The position numbers and the translations under genes are program-made. This document shows positions 24,138-34,982 of a stretch of 64,000 nt of DNA, one piece after another. The notes under the pieces are model-generated. The model made no database searches, had not been told where the DNA came from, and saw nothing but the letters and a program-made list of their open reading frames with translations. The DNA is from Arthrinium phaeospermum. Taxonomy: Eukaryota; Ascomycota; Sordariomycetes; Amphisphaeriales; Apiosporaceae. How positions within the stretch are numbered: the stretch's first letter is position 1; the number at the start of each line of letters is the position of its first letter. The stretch lies in the NCBI GenBank assembly GCA_006503535.1, contig QYRS01000002.1, forward strand, positions 4,464,001-4,528,000. The letters are read 5' to 3'.

Positions 24138-25369
24138 CTCACACGTAGAGCAAGCTTTGGTGGTGAAACATGGAACTCACAATGATTATTGTGCCAGACA
24201 CAAGAGGGAAAGCAAGATGCAGACAGGGCTCCAGTTATCAATCCGTTGATATTTATGTTGCCTTAGTGCAACTCTTTCAGCCCAGAATCCAAGATGAACC
24301 TCGAAGTCACGATCTTCAGGGATGATGAGTATAATACTGCCTGAAAGGGGCTCGTAGTGGTCTTGCCTGTATCAGGGGAAGGCTTGTTTCTGCCTGAATT
24401 GTCCATTTTGTCAGCATTCACCAAAAAGACTTTATGGGGTTCTTAGTCAAAGTATCTTGTTGCTGGAAACCAAGGAACTGTAGTTGAAATAGGGTTAGGA
24501 TAATTTAGTTGATCGGATGAAACAGAGGTAGTGAACCAAAGAGGAATCTCGAAGCTAAACGAAATGGCTAGACTGATGTCAAGTGCAGACAGAAAGAGGA
24601 TTGTCTGCAGTATGACGCGGTGGAATTTGTATGCGAGTAATGTATAGAGCTTCCGCCCTTATTGCCTAATACCAACACATACTTCTCGCAGTTGAAGGAA
24701 CCAGCGAATCGTTGGACGTTGTCGGGTGTGTTGTGGGTTCTGTCAGCCGCTGACGTACCCCCGCTGCGTGGGTGCCTTGCCGCGGCCATGGCTAATTAAG
24801 ATGACGACTAGGTTATGTACAACGTTGACAACTGGTTCTGCCCTGCTGAGGTGGCTGCGCCCAATAAAATTCACGAAACACAGTACCAACTAGCAAACTG
24901 TGTCTCGTATGGTCCTGAGTGTAACAGTAGATAGGATCTTTGACACAGTGGTGGCCTGCGCTTTGCTCCCGCTAATATGATCATCGGTGTCCATGGCTGC
25001 CCTCACTTTTATGTACGCCACTACTTGGGATGGACAGGCGAACACCGACAGGGTCCCGGGGACCGTTTCCGTGCGTCCGAGAGGTATTATGAATTGTATT
25101 CTTTCGTTAAACAGTAACTCAACATGCCGGACACACTCCAGCCACCAAAACATAGGCTCTCCGCAAGGCAGACTCGAGATTCTGCCTTGTTTATGCATAG
25201 AGGCCTAAGGCAGGCAAGCCACTCAAGGCCATTGCTTTTCTAGGCGGGGGTTTACCGCTTACTCCCCTACCTGGATGCGCCCAGCTCATTACGTGCGGCA
25301 GACCTCCCTCGAGAAGCATATGCGAAAAAGAACACCCCTTTTCACGACATATCATACCCTCCACTAATT
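24138..25369. other. Intergenic region upstream of two divergent genes
   Basis: About 1.2 kb between divergent starts. Only short frames are present and no RNA gene is seen. It probably holds both promoters. Confidence 0.5.
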
Positions 25370-28039
25370 ATGTCATTCGGATACGCCGTGGGCGATATCA
25401 TCGCAGTGCTGGGTCTTTTCGAGCGGATTGCGATTGAGCTGCGTAATTACAAGGACGCACCAGCCCACTTCCAGAACCTGAGTCTCGAGCTTGACCTCAT
25501 TCGAAACACGCTTCAGCAAGTTATCCAACAGAACCCCCAGGATGACACTGAGCGCGAAACTCTAGAGCAGGTCCGGGCAATCATATTGCACTGTCAACAG
25601 CCCCTACAAACCTGGGCAGCCAAGATGAGATCCAAGGAAGCCAGCCTAGGGCACTTCAGAAGCACCAAGAGCCTCAGCAGCATCGGGACGAGAATACACT
25701 GGTCCATGATAGCGAAGAATGATGTCGATGAGTTGCGCAAGACTATCTTGTCCGAAATGGGGGCTATCATGTTGCTCATGGGTGTGCGTCAAATGTATCT
25801 ACGGCTTTTCAGTTTTCCTTCGATGTTTTGTAATTATCGGACTGATGTGTTACAACAGGAACCAAATCCAGAGACTTGCCAAACAGGTTGCAGAGAGCCA
25901 CATCGGTTCTTCAATGATCGTGCGAAAAGAATGCAGCGCGATTTCTTGCGAAACATCGAAGATCCTCAGCTTGGTATCCATGACTCCTCGAGCCATTGCG
26001 GAGTTACAGGCCGCAACCACAACACATTCAGAAAAGAATACAAATCAGATAATTGCCTTAGAAAAGGGATCATAAACATCCGGGCGCACATGGATGAGGT
26101 AACATGCATTACCACAACCGAATCCTCATCAATCCGTCGATATGTGACCCATTTAGGGAGCAGGATCGAGACTTTCTGCAAATTACTTATGGGCATAAAG
26201 CACTTCCTACTTGAGTAAATAACGCCCACTGATAGATTCAAATCCAAAACTGTGTGCTAACGGAGATCAGGCTGGCGAAATGTTCAACGAAGATGCTCGC
26301 AGTTATTACCCGGAACACGTACGTCCACCTTTGAAAAAGAAGTGATTTGTGACATTACTATTCTGTCGTCGAAACTATCACTAAACCAAGCCTAGTATGT
26401 TACTTCTAGACATTGCCAGGCAATTGAAGAGATCCGTTTATCTCCTCGAAGCTTTACCCTTGCATCTAACACTCGAACTTGTTCGCTTAGACGATGCTTT
26501 GGGTGAAAGCTGGGCATTGCCTTTCCAAGCTTGCCAGACGTACGGTGTAAGTTTCTATTCCGATATCAAAAAGTAAACAAGTTCAGAGCCTGACAAAATG
26601 CACCAGAGCTTCCGCGATATACTCTTCAGCGTCGTATACGCAAACAACAGGCCTGGTTCAAAGCACATCGAGACACGCCAGTTCACCATCATCCTGGCAA
26701 ACAAAGGGGTTAGACTCAATCACTATAACTGGACACATTTCATCAAAGCTGGAATACATATTGAGCAATCGATGATCGTCTCCACGTCAGCCCCATCCAC
26801 GGGGTTGCTGACCGACCAATGCCCGTACCTCGGCTGCAACGGATCTCTGACAAGGGGAGATAGTTTCCGAAGGAAGAACTGGTATCATGAACTCGATCTT
26901 TTTCAAAACCGGGTACCAATAGCTGACCTCTCTTCCCAAAACAGTCTGACCTGTGGCCGCTGGACAGAAGCTTCTACAACCGCCGGGCCAATCATGCAAA
27001 TGGATACTTCAAACTCGAATGGTTTCGGGTGTAACCTGAGAATGGAAGAACTTCTTCCACCTCGAGCTGAATTCAAGCCCATCAAGATTGACGAAGAAAC
27101 GAGCTGGCAAGTGTTTCGCAAAGTAGAGTTCAAGGTGCCCACGGAGCCAATCAACACTTTGCAGGAAGCCGAGGATATATTATACAACGACCCGAGGAAT
27201 CCCGCTGCATTGACTCTCGTGGCCTTGATGAACCTGCAGGCTGCGGATGAGATCAGTCATCGAGATCCTTCGGATAACTCAGCTAGACTTGGATGGGCGA
27301 AAGCGAAACAACACTTGGAAACAGCCGCTGAAGCAGGTAACTATTCCTGACCAGTATATTCCTTCATCTCAGCCAAGTATCAACAGCTAATGCTCTTTCA
27401 ATTAGGATCCTCGGAGGCAGACACCTTTTATCTATTAGGTCTCGTCCATCTGAGATTGATGAACTTTCGACCGGCCTACGATGCCCTTTCACACGCTGCA
27501 TACTGGAATGGTCGGTCTGTGACCATATGGGTGGCGATCGGCAAACTGTATTACGTCTCACATCAGTACCAAGATTCATTGGATGCCATCTCGCTGGCCA
27601 TACGCTTGTACCCTCACCGTTGGGAGCACTGGTACAACTTGGGCATATTAGTACGCACATCTCTTTTTTTCTGGAGAGAATTGGCCATTTCATAACGAAC
27701 TAACCTCTACCAAATCAGTACGGCAGTTATAACCAACCACCTGACGTAAAGGATGCCATTTCACGTTGCCTCGAGCATAATCCGCCCTCCTTAATAGCAG
27801 AACGCATAAGGCTATGGCTTCGAATGATTGACAATCCAGAATCATTTCCTCACTGGCCCAAGGATATGATTGAATGCAGTTCGCATCTGATTTCAGAGGA
27901 GTTGGTGGATGAGGTTGGCGGCGATATTGTCATCAACCCACTGCATGGTGAGCCACCCGACAGCTCAGAGTGGGAGGACGAAGTTTCCGAGGGATCCGAG
28001 TACGAAAATGACTGTATCGATGGCTCTTCTACCACATGA
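25370..28039 (+). CDS. Fungal ULD-type protein fused to a Cyc8/Ssn6-like TPR tail
   Basis: The N-terminus MSFGYAVGDIIAVLGLFERI with LRNYKDAPAHFQNLSLELD is the helical domain that opens many fungal proteins with a ubiquitin-like domain (ULD). Exons I can place: 25370-25794, 25859 to about 26217, 26271-26318, 26391-26546, 26607-27336, 27406-27650 and 27719-28039. The ULD core reads LELVRLDDALGESWALPFQACQTYG then SFRDILFSVVYANNRPGS and a WTHFIKAGIHIEQSMIV block. After a linker, the last three exons give TPR-like repeats (DTFYLLGLVHLRLMNFRPAY, VTIWVAIGKLYYVSHQYQDSL, WEHWYNLGILYGSYNQ), which resemble the Cyc8/Ssn6 corepressor. The end is acidic. One shift in an AAAA run near 26059 is needed. The donor near 26216 does not fit the phase cleanly. 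Function unknown; signalling or transcription scaffold by inference. Confidence 0.7.
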
Positions 28040-28649
28040 TTCTGTGAATATTGCGGTCTCGGTAGTTACGGTATGCTGCTGGTAAATGACACAAAGATAG
28101 CGAATTGGGACTGTGCTGTTGCTATTCGCGTATTTCGCATCCTGCATTCATACTATTGCATGGCTGCGTTCATCAGACAACCAGACAGCAGTGACAGCTG
28201 GTGCAGAATTCATGCTAGTGACCTCTGCCCCGGACCATGTCTAGCTTCACCAAGAATGCAAGGTATATAAGACGTCAGAATTGAAGCTCCGGTACATACG
28301 ACCATATCCTGCTGAATACTAGGGATCCCGTCCGCTCTCCCATATATAAGCAGCAGAGAGCCGAATTAGTACTAGGGTCGGTGACGACCTGGGAATCCTC
28401 GGTGTTGTATGTTTTCCTTTTTGACTTTTTGCCCGTCAAATCGAGGCTATAGGACTCGTTTCCCGTTCGGACATGCAGCAGAGTTTTAAGATCTTTCAAT
28501 GTCAACTTTCATTTCTTGCATCAGTCCCGCTAAGCCCCCCTTTTTCTCGACGTAAGAGGTTGGTTTGGGGGTGGTTGTTGGAAATGTGAGGCAAGAGTAC
28601 TATATACATAACAGTTAATAGAGGTAAAATTACTTATTACGGGACGATA
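28040..28649. other. Intergenic region with a TATA-like site
   Basis: No gene is seen. A CATATATAAG motif lies at about 28340-28349 on the plus strand, but the only plus-strand coding signal beyond it is the broken LysM piece, so it may be a relic promoter. Confidence 0.4.
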
Positions 28650-28838
28650 TTATATAAAGGCTGTGCTGATGGCGAATTTCGTGGCGGCGTTCTGCTGCAT
28701 ATCGAGCAACCCGGCCACCATGGCCGCCGCGTACTGCGTGCCGTGCCGGTTCTGGCCCGCCGTGCTCTGCCAGAATGTGATCATGCCGGGCAGCCTTCTC
28801 AGCACATACTTGACCAAATTAGCCGTCATGGTGGCAAG
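28650..28838 (-). pseudogene. C-terminal fragment of an unidentified gene (possibly chitinase-related)
   Basis: On the minus strand a G/C-biased frame reads ATMTANLVKYVLRRLPGMIT, then FWQSTAGQNRHGTQYAAAMV, AGLLDM and a tail to the stop near 28650. Codon third positions are nearly all G or C, which marks it as former coding sequence. Upstream the frame has no matching exon and instead meets a plus-strand LysM coding piece at about 28830. I therefore read it as a truncated 3' end. A link to the LysM-associated GH18 chitinases is a guess from context, not from a motif I can prove. Confidence 0.4.
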
Positions 28839-29081
28839 ACGACCAGCGCCGCGCCGGTGGTGACACCCAGGCCTTTCCCGGCCAACATGGTCAAGGGATG
28901 CACCACGTTCCACTTGGCCGTAGATGGGGACTATTGCTGGCTGGCCGCCAACGATGCCGGTATCGATGTCGCTACTTTCCAGAAATGGAATCCCAATACC
29001 GGTGCAGATTGTTCCGTCTGGCTTGGGTACTACTACTGTATCGGCATGAGCTGGAAGGAGATCGAGAGGAAGATTTCGTAA
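28829..29081 (+). pseudogene. LysM-domain fragment (effector-like), 5'-truncated
   Basis: The frame reads GGKTTSAAPVVTPRPFPANM, then VKGCTTFHLAVDGDYCWLAA, NDAGIDVATFQKWNPNTGAD, then CSVWLGYYYCIGM, with a stop at 29079-29081. This is one fungal LysM chitin-binding module: a Cys pair, the DGDYCW turn, the WNPN motif and the LGYYYCIG end, preceded by a Thr/Pro linker. No start codon, signal peptide or first LysM module precedes it; the sequence upstream belongs to an opposite-strand gene. It is therefore a relic of a longer LysM protein. The TIR element begins 34 bp after its stop. Confidence 0.65.
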
Positions 29082-29114
29082 TTTGGTGTTGATCTTAGTC
29101 TTGATGATGGTGTA

Positions 29115-29891
29115 AGATCAACCCCCCTACTGCGCACCACCCCGGTCACGCACCGGCCATCACCACCAAAAACAGCATTTTCAGCCTACTCGTAGAAAAT
29201 CGAAATAAAATAATAAAAATAAAATAAGAGATGTTTTAACAATGCGATTTAAATTCGTCGAAGAAATTTAATTTTTAAAAAATTAAAAAAATTATAAAGT
29301 GGAGAATTTCAACGTTAGATTTTAAAATTTTTAAATATATTAGAAATACTAGTAAAAATAAATTTTTAAAAATAAAGGGAATTATTTAATTGTTTAACTA
29401 AATTATATATCTTTAATATTTTCATTTTTAATCCGGACTCGAATGTATAACCCGTTTTCTTTAAAAAAATTTATTCGTTAAGTTATTTAAGAAAAACGAA
29501 AAGTGGAGAATATTTTTCTATAGAAAATATTTTAAACCTAAATATAAAAATATTACGTTAATATTTTAAACTCGGGATTTAAATATAATATTCTTTAATT
29601 TTTTCTTTATTTTTCTATAATTTTTAATTTTTAAAAATATTTATATCTATTAAAATAGAAAATGCGAAATTTTGCGGGAGAAATTTAAAATTAAAATTTA
29701 AAGTGGATCCCGAATTTTTAGAATTTTTTTACAACTTACATCTTAATCTCCGAATTTTTCTTAATTTAATAGTATTTTTTAATATATTATTTTAATATAA
29801 AAGTATTGAGATATACGTGGTTAAAATCGGGTGTTTTTGGTGGTGATGGCCGGTGCGTGACCGGGGTGGTGCGTAAGGGGGGGGTTGATCT
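29115..29891. mobile_element. AT-rich element with 60-bp terminal inverted repeats and TA flanks
   Basis: The ends at 29115-29174 and 29832-29891 are inverted copies of each other with only a few differences, all in one short patch. Both start AGATCAACCCCCC and share CGCACCACCCCGGTCACGCA and GGCCATCACCACC. A TA dinucleotide sits just outside each end, as expected for target-site duplication by Tc1/mariner-type or similar DNA transposons. The 650-bp interior is almost pure A/T, with no open frame, while the repeats are G/C-rich. This fits a non-autonomous (MITE-like) element or a copy hit by repeat-induced point mutation. No transposase is present. Confidence 0.75.
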
Positions 29892-30261
29892 TAGTATTAG
29901 TTAGCTGCTGTGAGTTGATCAAGACATGTACAAACGCAAGCCCCCTTTATAGCATAGTCGTAGAAAGTATCTCCAATCGGGATCTAATAATAGATCGGGT
30001 TAAGATTAAGGTCACATATTCTCCAGCTGACTGCAGGTTGCCACACCTCCAATCGGACATAACCCCGCCATCGCCCAAAAGAACCCTGTCAATCTCGGCT
30101 ATTGCAGCATGCTTTAGGCACTCTCCAGCGGCCTGACTCGAAAGTGAGCTGGTATTGTTCGATATTACATACGCACCCCGTAGCATTCTCCAGGCGCTTA
30201 GCAACATTCTGTCGAGATTGATTATCTCCTCACAGTCGAAACAACAGTTCCTCGATCCGCC
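29892..30261. other. Promoter-side region of the 372-residue gene
   Basis: The sequence between the TIR element and the next start codon. A minus-strand open frame covers it but overlaps the spliced plus-strand gene and has no family signal. Confidence 0.4.
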
Positions 30262-31633
30262 ATGGCAGCCATAGACTTTCCTGCAGGCTGGAGCAGTCAC
30301 CGCCTCAACACCATTTCCATTGAAGAGTTTAGTCAAGTGCCGGAACAAGTGAGTGCATGGCCCACCCAGCAAATTGGCTATGCTAGGAAATACCCTCTCA
30401 CTCTGTCTTGCCCTCTCTACTGACCAAGCCTCCAGGAACGAGCGGCTCTGAAGCAGGTGGTTCGAAGACATGCCTTCTCCCCAGAGTATTCAGTGCTGCA
30501 GAAGCTCAACCAGGCATTGACATCGCTCACGGCGAGACCAGCCACGCCGCCGTCCTATGTGCCCTTCGGTTGGACTGCCGAGCAGGCAAAAGGTGTCGAC
30601 ATAGCGCTCGTGGGCAAGCTGTCAGAAGAGGTATGCGCCTGCGGTTTCGAAAAGAAAGTGGAGCATTATGAGAGATAGAAGTATGCATATGGTTTCCCAC
30701 GCTGACCCGAACTTCTAACGAGCAGGAGAAGAGGCTCTGGGCGGCTGGCAAGTGTGCGGATGCCGTTCGGCAGGCCCGCAAGACCGGCCAGCAGGCGATA
30801 GACCCTCCGGCTTACATACCCACCGGATGGTCCGTCGAGCAAGCTGTGTCCCCCACGTTTGACATCCTGTCGCAGCTTCCACAACAGGTGAGGATGTCCA
30901 GCTACTTCCACTACATTTCAACTTGCGTCTTCTATGCTGACCATCACACCGTGTACAGGACCTCACGAAGTACATGGAAGCTCGGAATGCACAGGTGACG
31001 GCTCAGATGTTGTCCACCCCAGCCACTACAAGCGGGCCGTTGCTAAGCAGGGGCACCAGTAGCAGCACTAACTCACTTCCGTCACCTCTTATCCAGACGC
31101 TGCAGAGGAGGGATTACCCCGCGTGGGGCTTCGTCATCGTGCGTACTTACTACGCCTCCGAGGAGCGTTGGCAGGCGTTCCAGGAGAGACTGGACACGCT
31201 GCGCGACTCCCAGCTCGACGAGGAAACGGGGCCAGGTCTGCAGCGCGTCAAGGACACGCTGGAGTTCAAGATGATCGAAGACCCGCGACTGCAGGGTGTC
31301 AGTAGCGCCGAAGCCAGGCGACACTTCCACATCGCCCGGGACATGGGGGGCGTCGGGGCTGGGCTGGACTTGGAACTGTTCTTGCTCGTGGATGAGGACG
31401 TAGTCGCGTCGGTCCTTGGCGACGATGGAAACGCCGCGCCGTACCTGATTGCGGTGGATACCACGGAACTCGTCGCGGACGAGACGCCGGAAGGGTACCC
31501 TGGCTTCTTTCGAGTGGCGGGGGAGGCTCTGCTTTCGGAGCTGTATCCTAAGCTCTGCATGGGGCTGTCGCCTAGGAACCTGTGGGCTACGATTGAGGAT
31601 GGGCAGATTATGTGGACCGGTGATGAAGAATGA
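30262..31633 (+). CDS. Hypothetical fungal protein, 372 residues
   Basis: Four exons with matching phases: 30262-30348, 30436-30630, 30726-30887 and 30959-31633. The protein starts MAAIDFPAGWSSHRLNTISI and has no signal peptide. Residues about 30-150 carry two related segments ending in a Pro-Tyr-x-Pro-x-Gly-Trp pattern (PPSYVPFGWTAEQA and PPAYIPTGWSVEQA), suggesting an internal repeat. The second half holds YPAWGFVIVRTYYASEERWQ and a DDPRLQG-like acidic region followed by a Ser/Arg helix, which is the pattern of a large group of uncharacterised fungal proteins. The ending is WTGDEE. Function unknown. The exon structure is strong and no shifts are needed. Confidence 0.8.
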
Positions 31634-32141
31634 GGCCAGTAGACATTGCAAGGAGAGACTACGTCCTTGCCTGAGTAGATTGCGCGTATAGCAAGCTCCT
31701 CAGATACGGATCAATTACAATTCATTACTTAGCTGTGGTCTATTTAAGACCGCATCGTCCGACGTCTGAGTCTCGTTCGAATTTAGATGGTTTGAGATTG
31801 TTTCGTCGCGTCTTGGGCGCAGGAGGGGGCTAAATCGATGGTTCGATCCTTTGTGGGGAAGTTGTGGGGGGTCCTAACCCGGCAAACCGCGATCCCCTTA
31901 ATCCCGCCGGGCTGCTCCCAACCCACCATCTCATCCCTTGGCACGGTATTCCGCTCAACACTCTCCTCCGCCTCCGATCCGCCGAGACTCATCGCCGCGG
32001 GCAGTGAACGGGTGTTTCACCAGTAACAATCTCTTTCTTATACAAGACACGACATTCTTATACCAGACGCGATCACTCCTAGCTCAATTACCCCTCAGGC
32101 CCAGCCCGGTGCTCCCACAACAGCCATCCGCTACTACCATC
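31634..32141. other. Intergenic region before the lyase gene
   Basis: About 500 bp; the right half is pyrimidine-rich and probably a promoter/leader. No gene seen. Confidence 0.5.
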
Positions 32142-33666
32142 ATGACTTCCGCCACCGTCTTCGACTCGGTCCTCTTCCGGAACATCTTCGGCACCGAGGA
32201 GGTCCGCGAGTGCTTCTCGGAGCGTTCTTACGTCGCTCATATGATCGAGGCCGAATGCGCGCTCTCGAAAGCCGAGGAGGCCGAGGGGGTTATTCCCGGC
32301 GGCGTCGCGGACGTGATATGCCAGCACAGCGATGTGTCCAAGATCGACTGGGAGCTGCTGGGGTCCCGGACGGAGATTGTGGGGTATCCGGTCTTCCCCT
32401 TGGTCGAGCAGATGGCGTCGTGGTGTCCCGAGAATGAGGGTAAGTAGAGCGCACGCACCGTTCAGCCCCGGCGGCGCATCTGCTGGCGATTTGAATTCCG
32501 CGAGAGGGCAGCAATACTCGACTTCTAACCAGGGGCTAACTTATGGATCGGTATACAGCGGGCTACATCCACTGGGGCGCCACGACCCAGGACATCATGG
32601 ACATCGCGTCGATCCTCCAGATGCGCAACGGGCTGATCATCGTGGAGCGCCTCCTCCAGCGCGTGATCCAGACGCTGCGGACCATGGCGGCCAAGTACCG
32701 CGACACCCCCATGGCCGGCCGGACCCATCTGCAGCACGCCCTGCCCGTCACGTTCGGGTACAAGTGCGGCGTCTGGCTGGCCGGCATGCAGCGCCACGTC
32801 GAGCGGCTGGCGCAGATCCAGGAGCGCTGCCTGCTGGTGCAGTTCGGCGGCGCCGCGGGCACGCTGGCCTCGCTGGGTGACGACGGGGTTCGGGTGCGGA
32901 AGCGCCTGGCCTCTATTCTCGGACTGCGGGATCCCGTCATTACTTGGCATGTGGCGAGGGACACGGTTGCTGAGATCGTGAACTTCTTGGCGCTGGTAGG
33001 GGGTACTCTTGGCAAGATTGCTCTTGATCTCATGATCATGTGTTCGAATGAGCTGAACGAGGTAAGTATACTGTCCAATTACTTATCACCTTGGATGAAT
33101 AACTCACGCAATGCTATGTTCAGGTAGCCGAGCCCTACGTCCCCCACCGCGGCGCCTCCTCCACCATGCCCCAGAAACGCAACCCCATCTCGAGCGAAGT
33201 GATCCTGGCCCAGTCCAAGATCCTGCGCGCGCAGGCGGGCCTCGTGCTCGACGCCATGATCACCGACTTTGAGCGCGCCTCGGGCCCCTGGCACCTCGAG
33301 TGGGCCGCGGTCCCGACGGCCTTCATCGCGGCCGTGGGGTCGCTGCACCAGGCCGACTTCGCGCTCGCGGGCCTCCAGGTCAACGAGGGCGCCATGCTCG
33401 CCAACCTGCAGGGCACGCGGGGCCTGATCGTGGCCGAGGCCGTCATGATGGCCCTCGCGAAGCACACGGGCCGCCAGGGGGCGCACGAGGTCGTCTACCA
33501 GGCCTGCGTCGCCGCGTTCGAGGGCGGGGAGTCGCTGCTCGATACGCTGCAGGAGATCGAGGTGGTGACGAAGCATATCGGTCATGAGGAGTTGGAGCGG
33601 CTTTGCGATCCAACGCACTATATGGGGACTTGTCAGGTCATGGTGGATGAGATGTTGGCACAATAG
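32142..33666 (+). CDS. Fumarase/aspartase-superfamily lyase (carboxymuconate cycloisomerase / adenylosuccinate lyase-like)
   Basis: Three exons (32142-32439, 32559-33061, 33124-33666) give 447 residues. Family features: the early SYVAHMIEAECALSKAE helix, GYIHWGATTQDIMD (active-site region), AGRTHLQHALPVTFGYK, FGGAAGTLASLG, and the superfamily signature GASSTMPQKRNPISSE at about residues 276-292. Length and the LQHALPVTFG wording fit bacterial-type 3-carboxy-cis,cis-muconate cycloisomerase (PcaB) and similar adenylosuccinate-lyase-like enzymes of fungi better than purine adenylosuccinate lyase. Substrate cannot be fixed from sequence alone. No neighbouring beta-ketoadipate gene is seen. There is no targeting signal, so a cytosolic enzyme is likely. 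Confidence 0.85.
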
Positions 33667-34548
33667 CCCTCGTATATAGTAACGAATGGGAATTACATGT
33701 GATCATGGTGCTAGATGTGAAACAATGTAGATAACGAGTCTGGCACCCCAGGCAAGGGCTCTATAAATTAGGGATCGATTCATGTTGCATACTGTTTAAT
33801 TCCAGACCTTTTATCATGACCTCAGTCTTATGTACAATCTGACAGAGCATGATATCAAGGTACATTTATCCCATCAATGCTCCTGAATGCAATCTCCTCC
33901 TAACCACTAACCAGATGATCTACGATTTGTACCTCTTTGATAACGTCGCCACTGCCAGTTATCTATCGAGTTATACACGTGGTATTGGACAAACTGACAT
34001 TCCGCTCCTGGATCATCATGAACCGCACGGCCTATGCCACGATGAAAACGAAGGAGTGTCCCATCAAGGCGAGATGCGCATTGGCTCAGCGGAAATTGCA
34101 AGACCCTTGATGCTAATGCGTCATAGTTGAAAGAGGTGAATATTTATAATATAACTCATTGACATAGCGAGGCCAAGCTTGGTTCTGTTTCATGACAACA
34201 CCGTTGAATGGATATAGAATAAGCATACTACAAGTGACAGGAACGTTATCAGTATTACCTCGCTCCCTGGATGCAAGACCCCCAGTCTTACTTCGCCATA
34301 TCTCGGATACATCACCGAAGGCTCTGTGTCACGAAACATCGTGGAGAGATTACGATAGGTATGATACGCAGTCAAGCCTTGAGAGAACAATTTTTCAAAC
34401 AGAGCAGACGAACGAAGTTGATTATGCCCGAGCTAACCTAAGCTGTTGAACGCCCGAGAAAAACTGTTTTGAATTGCAATGACTGACAGGGTATAGATAG
34501 TATTAGTGACTCGCTGAAAACCGCCGACTCCTTCCTCCCCCGCCCGTA
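33667..34548. other. Intergenic region, convergent
   Basis: About 880 bp, A/T-richer than the flanking genes, with only short uninformative frames. Confidence 0.5.
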
Positions 34549-34982
34549 TCAAATGATAAAGGCAACCGCAAGGCCTAGTAAAGAGCCGATGAGCTCGACT
34601 TCCTTGCCACTAGCCCCATTCACGAGATTCGGCACCGACGTCGTGGGAGTCACTTGGATTGCTGTGGTTACTGGTCGTGGATCCTTCGTAGTCGTAGCAG
34701 CCTCAGTTGAATTGGAGGAGCTCTCGGCCGAGGTGGTAGGGCCGGGTGTGTGGGGAGATGATGATCCCTCTTCACTTGTGGCTGTGGCTTTCCCGGACTT
34801 TCCCTCAGTGATGTCGCTGGTCGTCGTGGTTGCTTTTGCTGTAATGTTCACTGTTAGAGACCCAAGGCTGTTCATGTCCGGTCCCATCAAGCTCACTCAC
34901 CCTCATCTGGTATGCAAACGACAGTTGATGGATAGATGGCCAAGACGGCAAGCGCCCAGCTAAGGTAAGAAGTAAGATGCAT
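34549..34982 (-). CDS. Small Ser/Thr-rich GPI-anchored cell-surface protein
   Basis: Two exons (34901-34982 and 34549-34838) split by a 62-bp intron give 123 residues. The first exon encodes MHLTSYLSWALAVLAIYPST as a signal peptide, with cleavage likely near VVCIPDE. The middle is Thr/Ser/Pro-rich (TTTTSDITEG, SSSPHTPGPTTSAESSS), suitable for heavy O-glycosylation, with one NST sequon. The C-terminus NGASGKEVELIG followed by the hydrophobic LLGLAVAFII is a GPI-attachment signal with a probable omega site at the Asn/Gly/Ala/Ser stretch. It is probably a cell-wall protein. No catalytic domain is present. Confidence 0.8.

Noticed and set aside
25966..26247. Small minus-strand frame within the ULD-TPR gene
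   Set aside because: It is antisense to conserved ULD-family coding sequence and carries no feature of its own.
29180..29830. A/T-rich block as a centromere or replication-origin fragment
   Set aside because: It is only 650 bp and is bounded exactly by inverted repeats with TA flanks, which a mobile element explains better.
29947..30471. Minus-strand 174-residue frame over the TIR-element right flank
   Set aside because: It overlaps the first two exons of the well-spliced plus-strand 372-residue gene and has no family signal.
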